A DNA stretch of 64,000 bases from Comamonas testosteroni. Lineage in GTDB: Bacteria > Pseudomonadota > Gammaproteobacteria > Burkholderiales > Burkholderiaceae_C. The stretch lies in NCBI RefSeq assembly GCF_014076415.1, contig NZ_CP043568.1, forward strand, positions 2,170,001 to 2,234,000, in the 5' to 3' direction. A model generated the notes under the pieces. The model had not been told where the DNA came from. It saw only the letters and a program-made list of their open reading frames with translations, and searched no databases. Positions 49,505 to 57,909 of this stretch are shown piece after piece. The position numbers and the translations under genes are program-made. How positions within the stretch are numbered: the first letter of the stretch is position 1; each line of letters opens with the position of its first letter.

Positions 49505-52081
49505 ATGTGGATGTTGCGCACCGGACGCATGACAAGAGGCGATATGGGAGACATCACTTCGGCGGCAGAGCCCTCTGCCCATCCCTGGCTCAGGCGCTCA
49601 CTGCATCTGGCGGCCGCGGCCTGCGGACTGGTTTTGCTGGCAGGGGCCGCGTTGGCGGTCTATGGCGTGCGGGCCCAGCCGCGCATGGATGGCAAGCTGG
49701 TCCTCACCGGGCTTGAGCGCAGCGTGTGGGTCAGACGCGACGAGTCCGATGTCACGCATATCAGTGCCCGGTCGCCGCAGGATGTCTGGCGGGCCCTGGG
49801 CTTTGTCCATGCGCAGGAGCGCGGCTGGCAGCTGGAGTTCAACCGTCGTCTCATGCAGGGGCGGTTGTCGGAGATTCTGGGGCCGGCCACGCTGGAGCTG
49901 GACAGGCTGATGCGTGCTCTCGATGTTCATGGCGCGGCGCGTCGCCAGTATGCGGCGCTGCCGCCCTCGGTGCAGGAGGCCTTGAAGGCCTATAGCCAGG
50001 GTATGGCTGCCTTTTACGCCAGGCCCTCGCAGGCTGCCGCGCCGGAGTTCCTGCTGCTGGGCACCAGGGCCGGCGCCTGGGAGCCGGAAGATACCGTGGG
50101 CTGGGCGCTGATGATGGCGCTGGACCTGGGTGGCAACTGGGGCAACGAGTTCGCGCGTCTGAATCTGCTGCAGGTCCTGAGCACCGAGCAGCTGTGGCAG
50201 CTGATGCCGGCCTATCCGGGCGAGCCGCCCGCGACGGCGGTGGATCTGGCCAGCCTGTACCGCCAGCTCGGTGTTTACCGGGAGGCGGATGTCCAGCCCA
50301 AGGTCTCGGCACCCGCCGGGCAGATGCAATCAGCCTTGCAGCAATGGGCGGCCTCCATGGCGAGGGATATGGGTACGAATGACGGACTGGGCAGCAACAA
50401 CTGGGTGGTGGCCGGCAGCAAGACCCGAAGCGGCAGGCCCTTGCTGGCCAACGATCCGCATCTGGGGCTGAGCGCTCCGGCCATCTGGTATTTCGCGCGC
50501 CTTCAGTCGCCGCAGGGCCGGGCCGGCGACGGCAGCGTCCTGAGCGCGCTGGATGTGACGGGGGCCACCTTGCCCGGCATGCCCTTTGTGGTGCTGGGCC
50601 GCACGACGCAGGTGGCCTGGGGCTTCACCAACACCAACCCCGATGTGCAGGACCTGTATCTGGAGCAGATCAACCCGGCCGATGCCAGCCAGTACCGCAC
50701 GCCCACGGGCTGGGAAAAATTTGCTGTGCGCGAGGAGGTCTTCAAGGTCAAGGGCCAGGGCGATGTCAGGGTGACGCTGCGCAGCACGCGCCATGGCCCC
50801 GTGATCAGCGACGCGCAGCAGCAATACGGCAAGGTCATCAACACCGATCGCTATGCGCTGGCCCTGCGCTGGGCGGCGCTGGACACGGACAACCGTACGG
50901 TGGAGGCCGGCCTCAGGGCCAACGGTGCCCGGACCGTGTCCGAACTGTTCGAGGCGTTTTCCATCTACCACTCGCCCATGCAAAGCATTGTGGCGGCCGA
51001 TGTGCAGGGACATATCGGCTTCAAGGCAGCAGGCCGGGTGCCTGTGCGTGCGCCTGACAATGACTTGCGCGGCGTGGCGCCGGCGCCCGGCTGGCTGGCG
51101 CGCTATGACTGGCAGGGCTGGCTGGGCTACGACCAGACGCCCCAGGACGATGGCGGCACGAGCGGCTTTGTGGCCACGGCCAACCAGCGCGTGACGGAGG
51201 CTGGCTATGCGCATTTTCTGACCCAGGACTGGAGCCTGCCCTACCGTCACCAGCGCATAGAGCAGTTGCTGGCGGCCGGCAACCAGCATGATGTGGCCAG
51301 CATGGCGGCGATCCAGAACGATGTGCAGTCCCTGGCCACCCGGGCCTTGCTGCCCGTGCTGCGCAAGGCGCAATCGAGCCACGCCCTGGCGGCGCAGGCG
51401 CAGCAACTGCTGGCGGGCTTTGACGGACAGATGGAGCGGGACAGGCCCGAGCCGCTGATCTTCTCGGTCTGGGTCGACGAGCTGACGCGCGCGCTGGTGA
51501 TTGCGCGCATTGGCGAGCGACGCTTTGCCATGACCTATGGCAAGCGGGACTTCCGTGCCGGGCTGCAGGGAATGCTGGCGCGCAATGACGCCTGGTGGTG
51601 CGCGCCGCTGAGCTGCGAGCAACAGGCAGGGCAGGCGCTGACCCGCACGCTTGACAAGCTGCAGGCCGCCTATGGCGAAGACCCGCGCCAATGGCGCTGG
51701 GGCGCTGCGCATCCAGCGCTCAGCGCGCACAAACCCTTGGGCGCGGTGGCGGCGCTGGCCGGCGTGTTCAATGTGAGCGTGGCCTCGGGCGGTGATACCT
51801 ATACCGTCAACGTCGGGCAGTACAACGCCAACCCCCAACCATCCGATGCCAAAGGCCCGCTGGGAGGGCGCTTTGTCAGCCGTCATGCGCCGTCGTTGCG
51901 CGCTATCTACGACCTCGGTGATCCGGAGTCATCTCAGTTCATCTACCAGACCGGGCAGAGCGGGCTGGCACTGTCGGACCGCTATGCCGACATGAGCGCG
52001 GAATGGGCCGATGGACGCTACCGCAAGCTGCAGATGCAGCCGGGGCGCTGGCGCCATGTGCTGGAGCTGCAGGCTCGGTGA
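49505..52081 (+). CDS. Penicillin acylase family protein (Ntn hydrolase)
   Basis: 858 residues (about 845 from the alternative ATG 49544). An N-terminal membrane segment or signal anchor lies at about residues 30-55. The precursor pattern of penicillin/AHL acylases is present: the alpha-chain region GFVHAQERGWQLEFNRRLMQGRLSEILG, then the autocleavage site GLGSNNWVV, where Ser becomes the N-terminal nucleophile of the beta chain, and ANDPHLGLSAPAIWY. It hydrolyses amide bonds of acyl compounds in the periplasm; homologues act on beta-lactams or acyl-homoserine lactones. Substrate unknown. No partners nearby; the gene seems monocistronic. Confidence 0.9.
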   Translation: MWMLRTGRMTRGDMGDITSAAEPSAHPWLRRSLHLAAAACGLVLLAGAALAVYGVRAQPRMDGKLVLTGLERSVWVRRDESDVTHISARSPQDVWRALGFVHAQERGWQLEFNRRLMQGRLSEILGPATLELDRLMRALDVHGAARRQYAALPPSVQEALKAYSQGMAAFYARPSQAAAPEFLLLGTRAGAWEPEDTVGWALMMALDLGGNWGNEFARLNLLQVLSTEQLWQLMPAYPGEPPATAVDLASLYRQLGVYREADVQPKVSAPAGQMQSALQQWAASMARDMGTNDGLGSNNWVVAGSKTRSGRPLLANDPHLGLSAPAIWYFARLQSPQGRAGDGSVLSALDVTGATLPGMPFVVLGRTTQVAWGFTNTNPDVQDLYLEQINPADASQYRTPTGWEKFAVREEVFKVKGQGDVRVTLRSTRHGPVISDAQQQYGKVINTDRYALALRWAALDTDNRTVEAGLRANGARTVSELFEAFSIYHSPMQSIVAADVQGHIGFKAAGRVPVRAPDNDLRGVAPAPGWLARYDWQGWLGYDQTPQDDGGTSGFVATANQRVTEAGYAHFLTQDWSLPYRHQRIEQLLAAGNQHDVASMAAIQNDVQSLATRALLPVLRKAQSSHALAAQAQQLLAGFDGQMERDRPEPLIFSVWVDELTRALVIARIGERRFAMTYGKRDFRAGLQGMLARNDAWWCAPLSCEQQAGQALTRTLDKLQAAYGEDPRQWRWGAAHPALSAHKPLGAVAALAGVFNVSVASGGDTYTVNVGQYNANPQPSDAKGPLGGRFVSRHAPSLRAIYDLGDPESSQFIYQTGQSGLALSDRYADMSAEWADGRYRKLQMQPGRWRHVLELQAR

Positions 52082-52104
52082 TGCATGAGGCACTATGAAT
52101 AAAT

Positions 52105-52182
52105 GAGCTTGTAGCGCCTGTTCTCATTGGATTTCAGATATATAACAGTTTGAAATCAAATCATGTCATGCGCTAAAAGCTC
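52105..52182. repeat. Comamonadaceae-type hairpin repeat between convergent genes
   Basis: Outer arms GAGCTTGTAGCGC (52105-52117) and GCGCTAAAAGCTC (52170-52182) pair with two mismatches. Inner arms GATTTCA (52130-52136) and TGAAATC (52151-52157) are perfect. AT-rich, in the 120-base gap between the convergent penicillin acylase and alpha/beta hydrolase genes, where it may also serve as a terminator. Confidence 0.65.
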
Positions 52183-52201
52183 TTACTTGAATAGCGATTG
52201 A

Positions 52202-53182
52202 TCAGCGCAGAAAGTCCTCGATCAGCCTGGCCACGGCCTCTGGCTGGTCGTGGTGCAGCATATGGCCGGCGTCCTGCACGCGGGCTATCTCGCATTGCGG
52301 GATGTGGCGAATGCGCTCGTGGTATTGCTCCAGCGTGTAGCGGCCCTGGTGCCACTGGCCCAGGCTGTCGTCCGAAGCTTCGACCGACAGGGTAGGCGCG
52401 CTGATGGCAGTCAGGCAGGCCAGGGCTTCGTCCACGCGGTAGAGATAGGGGTTGGAGAGCTTGTGTGCGGCGTCGCCCAGAATATGCCAGCGGCCCTGAT
52501 CATCGGGGGCCGACCAATGGTGAGCCAGCCATAGCGCCTTGTCGCGTGGCAGGCGGCGATTGGTTTTCTGCAGACGATTGGCAACGGCCTCCACGCTGTC
52601 GTAGGGGGAGAGCCCCATGCCGCCTGCCCGCTGCTCGCGCAGCTGATCCATCCATTGGGCCAGACGCCCGGGGGCCTGGTCGGGCGTTGTGGGCGCCATG
52701 CCGAAGCCTTCGAGATTGACAAAGCGGCGTATGCGCCCGGGCCGCGCACCTGCAAACATGCAGGAGATGTTGCCGCCCATGCTGTGGCCGACCAGGTCGA
52801 TGGGCCGATCGGGCGAAATCTGCTCCAGCAGCATGTCCAGATCGGCCAGATAGTCGGTGAAGTAGTAGCTGTCACAGGGCTCGGTGCTGCGGCTCAGGCC
52901 GAAGCCGCGCCAGTCGTGGGCAACGATGCGGCGGCCCTGCACAAAGGCGTCACTGAAGGCGTCGACCACAAACTGATAGGAGGCGGCCACATCCATCCAG
53001 CCATGGGCCAGCACCAGCACGGGCAATTCGGGATCGATTCCGGAAGCTGGCTCGGGCTCCCAGCTGCGCAGGTGGTAGTGCATATTGCGCACGGGCAGCA
53101 TCTGCGAGCGCCACTGGCGGCGCGGCTGATAGGGCGGGATATCGGTGAGCTGGCCGGTCTGCGTGGGGGTGTGCGTTGTCAT
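52202..53182 (-). CDS. Alpha/beta hydrolase
   Basis: 326 residues. Alpha/beta hydrolase fold: LVLAHGWMDVAASYQF (oxyanion), HDWRGFGLSRS, nucleophile GHSMGGN (Ser about residue 137), VEASDDSLGQ (acid region) and catalytic His in DAGHMLHHDQPEAVA. It hydrolyses an ester or related bond; the substrate is unknown. Upstream and downstream neighbours do not hint at a pathway. The 135-base gap upstream is shared with the divergent aldo/keto reductase. Confidence 0.85.
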   Translation of the reverse strand: MTTHTPTQTGQLTDIPPYQPRRQWRSQMLPVRNMHYHLRSWEPEPASGIDPELPVLVLAHGWMDVAASYQFVVDAFSDAFVQGRRIVAHDWRGFGLSRSTEPCDSYYFTDYLADLDMLLEQISPDRPIDLVGHSMGGNISCMFAGARPGRIRRFVNLEGFGMAPTTPDQAPGRLAQWMDQLREQRAGGMGLSPYDSVEAVANRLQKTNRRLPRDKALWLAHHWSAPDDQGRWHILGDAAHKLSNPYLYRVDEALACLTAISAPTLSVEASDDSLGQWHQGRYTLEQYHERIRHIPQCEIARVQDAGHMLHHDQPEAVARLIEDFLR

Positions 53183-53317
53183 ATTGTCTCCGTTGTTTTG
53201 ATTATTGCTGCGCTTGCAGCATGGCCCGTCGTGCGCGGGACAGCTGTGTCAGCAAAAACAAGGAGTCTGCCCTGATCTTGCCCTGACCTTGTACTCTCAG
53301 GCCCTAAACTTGGAAGC

Positions 53318-54412
53318 ATGACTTCTGCTGCATCCACTTCCCGTCTTTCCATGAATCCCGTTGCTCTGGGGCAGAGCGATTTGCGCGTCAGCCCCATCTG
53401 CCTGGGCACCATGACGTTTGGCGAGCAGGTCGACGAAGCCGAAGCCTGGCGCATCATGGATCGAGCCGTGGAGCGCGGCGTGGATTTCTTCGACACGGCC
53501 GAAATGTATGCCGTGCCCGCCCGTGAGGCCACCTTTGGCGCGACGGAATCCATCATCGGCCGCTGGTTCAAGGCCCGCCCCGGCATGCGCGAGCGGATCA
53601 CGCTGGCCAGCAAGGTGGCCGGTCCCTCGCGCGGCATGCCCTGGATCCGCGAAGGCTCTGGCCTGTCGGCGGAGGACATCGTGCGCTCCTGCGACGCCAG
53701 CCTTGAGCGCCTGCAGACCGAGGTGATCGACCTCTACCAGATCCACTGGCCCGAGCGCCATGTGCCGGCCTTCGGCGCCATGTATTACGACCCGCAAAAG
53801 GAAAGTTCGCTCACGCCCATCCACGAGCAGTTGCAGGCGCTGGCTGGTCTGGTCAAACAAGGCAAGATTCGCCATATCGGTCTGTCCAACGAGACGCCTT
53901 ATGGCGTGCATGAGTTTGTGCGCCTGGCAGAACAGCATGGACTGCCGCGTGTGGCGGCGGTTCAGAACCCTTATTGCCTGATCAACCGCAGCTATGAGAA
54001 CGGGTTGGACGAAACCTGTCACCGTCTCGATGTGTCGCTGCTGGCCTATTCGCCGCTGGCCTTTGGCCTGCTGACGGGCAAGTTCGACCAGTTTGCACCG
54101 AGCGAGGCCGGTGCACCCAAGCAGGCACGCATCGCCAGGTATGAGTCAGTGCAGAGACAGCGCTGGGGTCGCCCCGATGCGCTGGCCGCCGCGCGCCGCT
54201 ACAACGCGCTGGCGCGCAAGCACGGCCTCACCCCCACGCAGCTGGCATTGGCTTTCTGCTACACCAGGTGGCAGGTGGCCAGCACCATCATCGGCGTGAC
54301 TTCGGTGGCCCAGCTCGATGAGGATCTCGATGCCTGGGGAACCGAGCTGCCAGCCCAGCTGCTGGCTGAAATCGACCGCATCCGCTGGGAGATGCGCGAT
54401 CCCGCTGTCTGA
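53318..54412 (+). CDS. tas: Aldo/keto reductase, Tas family
   Basis: 364 residues. Close along its length to Escherichia coli Tas, an NADP(H)-dependent aldo-keto reductase: LGTMTFGEQ, DFFDTAEMYAVP with catalytic Asp and Tyr, LASKVAGPSRGMPW, LDLYQ-like DLYQIHWPE, GLSNETPYGV and NPYCLINRS. Reduces aldehydes or ketones; no physiological substrate is fixed. The first 11 residues before NPVALGQSDL are extra. It leads into ybaK with a 68-base gap that contains a repeat-like segment. Confidence 0.9.
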   Translation: MTSAASTSRLSMNPVALGQSDLRVSPICLGTMTFGEQVDEAEAWRIMDRAVERGVDFFDTAEMYAVPAREATFGATESIIGRWFKARPGMRERITLASKVAGPSRGMPWIREGSGLSAEDIVRSCDASLERLQTEVIDLYQIHWPERHVPAFGAMYYDPQKESSLTPIHEQLQALAGLVKQGKIRHIGLSNETPYGVHEFVRLAEQHGLPRVAAVQNPYCLINRSYENGLDETCHRLDVSLLAYSPLAFGLLTGKFDQFAPSEAGAPKQARIARYESVQRQRWGRPDALAAARRYNALARKHGLTPTQLALAFCYTRWQVASTIIGVTSVAQLDEDLDAWGTELPAQLLAEIDRIRWEMRDPAV

Positions 54413-54461
54413 CGCTTTATTGAGGGAGAATGGCTGATGGCCCATATCGAACATGCGCCAC

Positions 54462-54480
54462 TAGCTATCAAAATTGAATC
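54462..54480. repeat. AGCTATCAAAA-type repeat remnant before ybaK
   Basis: TAGCTATCAAAATTGAATC ends exactly at the ybaK ATG. The AGCTATCAAA core also occurs inside the DUF5682 gene (about 680-692). It seems to be a piece of an abundant family repeat and leaves ybaK without an ordinary ribosome binding site. Confidence 0.5.
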
Positions 54481-54981
54481 ATGGCAAAAAAAGACAAAAA
54501 CGCCCATGTGAGCGAGACTCCGGCCACGCAGATGCTCAAGGCCCACAAGGTGGAGTTCACCGAACACCCCTATGACTATGTGGAGCATGGCGGCACCGAG
54601 GAGTCGGCGCGTCAGCTGGGGCTGGACGAGCATGCGGTCGTCAAGACCCTGGTGATGCAGGATCAGGATGCCAAGCCGCTCATCGTGCTCATGCATGGCG
54701 ATTGCAAGGTATCGACCAAGAACCTGGCGCGCCAGATCGGGGCCAAGAGCGTGGAGCCCTGCAAGCCCGAGGTGGCCAACCGCCACAGCGGCTATCTGGT
54801 GGGCGGCACCTCGCCCTTCGGCACCAGGCGCGAAATGCCGGTCTATATCGAGGAAACCATACTCGCGCTGCCACGCATCGCCATCAACGGCGGACGGCGC
54901 GGCTATCTGGTGCAACTGGCGCCTGAGGTCTGCACCCTGTTGCTCGATGCCCGGCCGGTGCACTGCGCGCTGGCAGAATAG
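54481..54981 (+). CDS. ybaK: Cys-tRNA(Pro) deacylase YbaK
   Basis: 166 residues. YbaK/EbsC family: HVSETPATQMLKAHKVEFTE, YDYVEHGGTEESARQLGLDE, VVKTLVMQD, the catalytic lysine region STKNLARQIGAKSV and GGTSPFGTRREMPVYIEETI. Clears Cys mischarged on tRNA-Pro by ProRS, in the cytosol. Length is normal. The start ATG directly abuts a repeat remnant with no clear Shine-Dalgarno, so initiation may be weak or coupled to tas. Confidence 0.93.
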   Translation: MAKKDKNAHVSETPATQMLKAHKVEFTEHPYDYVEHGGTEESARQLGLDEHAVVKTLVMQDQDAKPLIVLMHGDCKVSTKNLARQIGAKSVEPCKPEVANRHSGYLVGGTSPFGTRREMPVYIEETILALPRIAINGGRRGYLVQLAPEVCTLLLDARPVHCALAE

Positions 54982-55031
54982 GGGGCTGGTTAGCCGGGGC
55001 AGACGCCGGCTGGCAAAAAAGCAAACAACTA

Positions 55032-55107
55032 GAACATACGCAATCAGGAATCTACAACGGCATTGCTATCGACAAGACAGCATGCACGGTCCGAACTTGC
55101 GTAAGTC
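55032..55107. repeat. GACTTACGCAAA-type inverted-repeat element, copy C
   Basis: Left arm GAACATACGCAATC (55032-55045) and right arm AACTTGCGTAAGTC (about 55094-55107) are inverted with mismatches. Similar size (about 76 bases) to copy A (77 bases) at 42058. It lies between ybaK and plsY. Confidence 0.6.
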
Positions 55108-55176
55108 GTGACAACAATCGGTTCCGCCGACTTTGGTTGGCGAGCCTAAGGGCCAGTCTCTGGCCGAGGAATTCCT

Positions 55177-55863
55177 TTGAACGCCCTCTATCCCGTTATT
55201 GCCGTCATCGCGGCCTATCTGATTGGTTCGCTGTCTTTCGCCGTCATCGTCAGCCGCGTCATGGGCCTGAACGACCCGCGCACCTATGGCAGCGGCAACC
55301 CCGGGGCCACCAATGTGCTGCGCTCGGGAAGCAAGGCGGCGGCGGCTGTCACGCTGCTGCTGGATGCACTCAAGGGTCTGGTGCCCGTGCTCCTGATCAA
55401 GGCCTTCGGCGAGCCGTTCGGTCTGGGCGACAGCACGGTGGCATTGGCCGGCCTGGCCGCTTTCCTGGGCCATCTGTACCCGGTGTTCTTCGGCTTCAAG
55501 GGCGGCAAGGGCGTGGCCACGGCGCTGGGCGTGCTGCTGGGCATCAGCGGCTGGCTGGGTCTGGCGACGGCGCTGACCTGGGTCATCGTGGCCGTGTTCT
55601 TCCGCTATTCCTCCCTGGCCGCGCTGGTGGCCTCCGTGTTCGCGCCCGTGTACTACGTGCTGTGCAGCGGCATCGTCTGGGATGCGGAAACGCCCATCAC
55701 TGTCGCGATTGTGGTGATGGCGATCCTGCTGGTCTGGCGTCATCGCGAAAACATCCAGCGCCTGATCGCCGGCAAGGAGTCCAGGCTGGGCCAGAAAAAG
55801 ACCGAGGGCTCCAAGCCTGCAGAGGGCGCGGCCCGCAAGAGCGGCAAGAGCAAGCATCGCTAG
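55177..55863 (+). CDS. plsY: Glycerol-3-phosphate acyltransferase PlsY
   Basis: 228-residue inner-membrane protein. It transfers an acyl group from acyl-phosphate to glycerol-3-phosphate, the first step of phospholipid synthesis. PlsY motifs: [31 protein letters not shown]-like [23 protein letters not shown] and a lysine-rich tail. Five or more hydrophobic segments. TTG start 55177 with GAGGA six bases upstream; family homology begins immediately. The C-terminal 25 basic residues are longer than usual. Confidence 0.93.
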   Translation: MNALYPVIAVIAAYLIGSLSFAVIVSRVMGLNDPRTYGSGNPGATNVLRSGSKAAAAVTLLLDALKGLVPVLLIKAFGEPFGLGDSTVALAGLAAFLGHLYPVFFGFKGGKGVATALGVLLGISGWLGLATALTWVIVAVFFRYSSLAALVASVFAPVYYVLCSGIVWDAETPITVAIVVMAILLVWRHRENIQRLIAGKESRLGQKKTEGSKPAEGAARKSGKSKHR

Positions 55864-55948
55864 GGCGCGGCTGCTACATTTCGCCGGGGCCGCCTTCAGG
55901 CCTCTTCCATTCAAGCGCAAGAAGCTCCTGATTAAATAGCAAAAAGAT

Positions 55949-57475
55949 ATGGCTTCCAGCCCATCGCAGCGCGACTACAGCGCTCCCTGTCCTGGTTGTG
56001 GCGCACCGGTCCACTTCGCCAGTGCGCAATCGAGTTTTGCCGTCTGCGAGTTCTGCCGCAGCACCGTGCTGCGCGATGGCGAGACGCTCAAGCGCATTGG
56101 CTCCATGGCCGAGGTGTTCGAGGACTACAGCCCGCTGCAGCTGGGCGCCTCGGGCATGGTCAAGCGCAACGGCAAGCCCGAACCCTTCACCATCGTGGGG
56201 CGCGCGCAGTACAAGAGCGCGGCTGGCAGCTGGTCGGAATGGGTGGCTGTACTCAGCAATGGCGAGCTGGCCTGGCTGAGTGAGGACAACGGCAGCTTTG
56301 TCTTTGCCGTGAACTGGCAGCCGCCGGGCTGGAACGTGACCGAGTTCCAGCAGCGCGAATGGCGCATGGGCCGCGAGCTCAAGGCCGGCACGGAATCCTT
56401 TACCGTCACCAGCATTCAGGATGCGCAACTGATGGCGGCTCAGGGCGAGCTGCCCCAGTTGCCCCAGCTGGGCAAGAGCTTCAAGCTGGTGGAGCTGCGC
56501 AGCGACAAGAACCAGATTCTCTCCATCGACTTCAGCGACAAGACACCGGCCTTCAGCCTGGGGGCGGCCGTGGCGCTGGAGGCTTTGCAGATGCAGGGCC
56601 TGCGCAGCAGCGCCCAGCAGAAAACCCAGGGGCGCCACTTCAACTGTCCCAAGTGCGGTGCCGTGGTGCCCGTGCGCTTTGATACCACCAAGGCCCTGAG
56701 CTGCCCCAGCTGCGGCAGCCTGATCGACATGTCCAAGGGCATGGGGGCGGAGCTGAGCTATGCCGAGCAGCGCAGAAAGGTCAAGCCTCTGATCCCGCTG
56801 GGCAGCGAGGGCACGCTCGACGGCCTGAAATGGCAGGTTGTGGGCTTTCAGAGGCGCAGCGGGCGTGGTCTGGGCGAAGATGAGGACGACAGCTTCACCT
56901 GGGACGAGTACCTGCTCTACAACAAGAAGGCGGGCTTTTCGTTCATCGTCGATTCGGAAGACGGCTGGAGCACGGCCCGCGTCATCACGGGTGCTCCCAA
57001 GCTCAGCAAGAACGGCGCCACTGCCACCTATCTGCAGCGCAAATACCAGCGCGACTACGCCTATCTGGCGGAGACGGAATATGCCGAGGGCGAGTTCTAC
57101 TGGCCCGTCTTCAAGGGCGCCAAGTCCAGCAATGTGGACTTTGCCAATGGCGGCAAGCAGTCCACGCTGGCGCTGGAGACCGCCAATCAGGAAACCACCT
57201 GGACCCACGGGCAGCGTGCGTCGGCAGAGACCATTGCCCAGGCCTTCGGCACCGGCAAGCTCAAGGATCGCTCCCAGGTCAGTCCTCTGTCGGGCAGCGG
57301 TTTCAGCTGGGGCACGATCCTGTTCTGGCTGTTCCTGCTGCTGTTCATCCTGCCGTTCCTGCGCGCCTGCATGTCCAGTCCCAACTGCGACCCGCGCACA
57401 GATCCCAACTGCACATACAGCCGCTCCAGCAGCGGCTCCTACGGTGGTTACACCTCGGGTGGCAGCCATAAATAA
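55949..57475 (+). CDS. DUF4178 domain protein with zinc ribbons
   Basis: 508 residues. Zinc-ribbon-like cysteines near residues 14-36 (CPGCG, CEFC) and about residues 232-253 (CPKCG, CPSCG). Two DUF4178 modules lie around them (the second begins LIPLGSEGTLDGLKWQVVGF). A C-terminal hydrophobic segment (about residues 450-472) anchors it, followed by a Ser/Gly/Tyr-rich tail. DUF4178 has no known reaction. It heads a locus of DUF350, membrane spermidine synthase and FAD oxidase genes, an association seen in several bacteria (established as a recurrent neighbourhood, role inferred). Confidence 0.85.
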   Translation: MASSPSQRDYSAPCPGCGAPVHFASAQSSFAVCEFCRSTVLRDGETLKRIGSMAEVFEDYSPLQLGASGMVKRNGKPEPFTIVGRAQYKSAAGSWSEWVAVLSNGELAWLSEDNGSFVFAVNWQPPGWNVTEFQQREWRMGRELKAGTESFTVTSIQDAQLMAAQGELPQLPQLGKSFKLVELRSDKNQILSIDFSDKTPAFSLGAAVALEALQMQGLRSSAQQKTQGRHFNCPKCGAVVPVRFDTTKALSCPSCGSLIDMSKGMGAELSYAEQRRKVKPLIPLGSEGTLDGLKWQVVGFQRRSGRGLGEDEDDSFTWDEYLLYNKKAGFSFIVDSEDGWSTARVITGAPKLSKNGATATYLQRKYQRDYAYLAETEYAEGEFYWPVFKGAKSSNVDFANGGKQSTLALETANQETTWTHGQRASAETIAQAFGTGKLKDRSQVSPLSGSGFSWGTILFWLFLLLFILPFLRACMSSPNCDPRTDPNCTYSRSSSGSYGGYTSGGSHK

Positions 57476-57526
57476 GCGTCGCTGCTCTCACAGGCAGGTC
57501 CCCTATCTCATTACAGGAGAGACATC

Positions 57527-57745
57527 ATGAATTTCGACTGGTTCAGCGCCCAGAACTTCTTCGGCTCCATCATCTACGCCCTGGTGGGCGTGGTGGTGTT
57601 CTGGCTGTGCTTCATCATCATCGACAAGATCACGCCCGTGGACATGTGGGCCGAGATCGTGGAGAAGCACAACAAGGCGCTAGCCATGGTGGTGGCGGCC
57701 ATGTGCCTGGGGATCAGCATCATCGTCGCTGCGGCGATACATTGA
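57527..57745 (+). CDS. DUF350 family small membrane protein
   Basis: 72 residues, ribosome binding site AGGAGAG. Two hydrophobic segments (about 10-32 and 50-70) with IYALVGVVVFWLCFIIIDK and KALAMVVAAMCLGISIIV, the DUF350 (YjfL) pattern. Function unknown; family members occur with membrane-stress and polyamine-linked operons. It lies 51 bases after the DUF4178 gene, and 164 bases before the spermidine synthase gene, a gap filled by an interspersed repeat. Confidence 0.85.
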   Translation: MNFDWFSAQNFFGSIIYALVGVVVFWLCFIIIDKITPVDMWAEIVEKHNKALAMVVAAMCLGISIIVAAAIH

Positions 57746-57900
57746 GGCTCCCCCTGAGGCGCTGCGCGCCTTGCTCCTCTCTCTACGCGCTGGGCGCTAG
57801 GGGAGGGAGACGACAGCTTCGCTGCGGGGCGGCGGGGCCGCCCAGGCCCTTGCTCGCTGTCCCTGGCAGGCAGAGGACGGCGCGCCTGTTTTACGGTTAA
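57746..57900. repeat. GC-rich interspersed repeat in polyamine locus
   Basis: A stretch with CCCCTGAGGCGCTGCGCGCC, CTCTCTACGCGCTGGGCG, GGGAGGGAGACGAC and GCTTCGCTGCGGGGCGGCG blocks, a pattern common in Comamonadaceae intergenic repeats. It splits the DUF350 and spermidine synthase genes. Related pieces appear in the egtD leader (6050-6110) and at 62880-62975. Confidence 0.6.
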
Positions 57901-57909
57901 AGGAATTAG

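Noticed and set aside
52202..53182. Epoxide hydrolase or haloalkane dehalogenase identity for this alpha/beta hydrolase
   Set aside because: The elbow GHSMGG has a serine nucleophile, unlike the aspartate of those enzymes.
54992..55011. AGCCGG/CCGGCT stem after ybaK
   Set aside because: Only a 6-bp stem and followed by A residues, not T, on the plus strand, so not a convincing terminator for ybaK.
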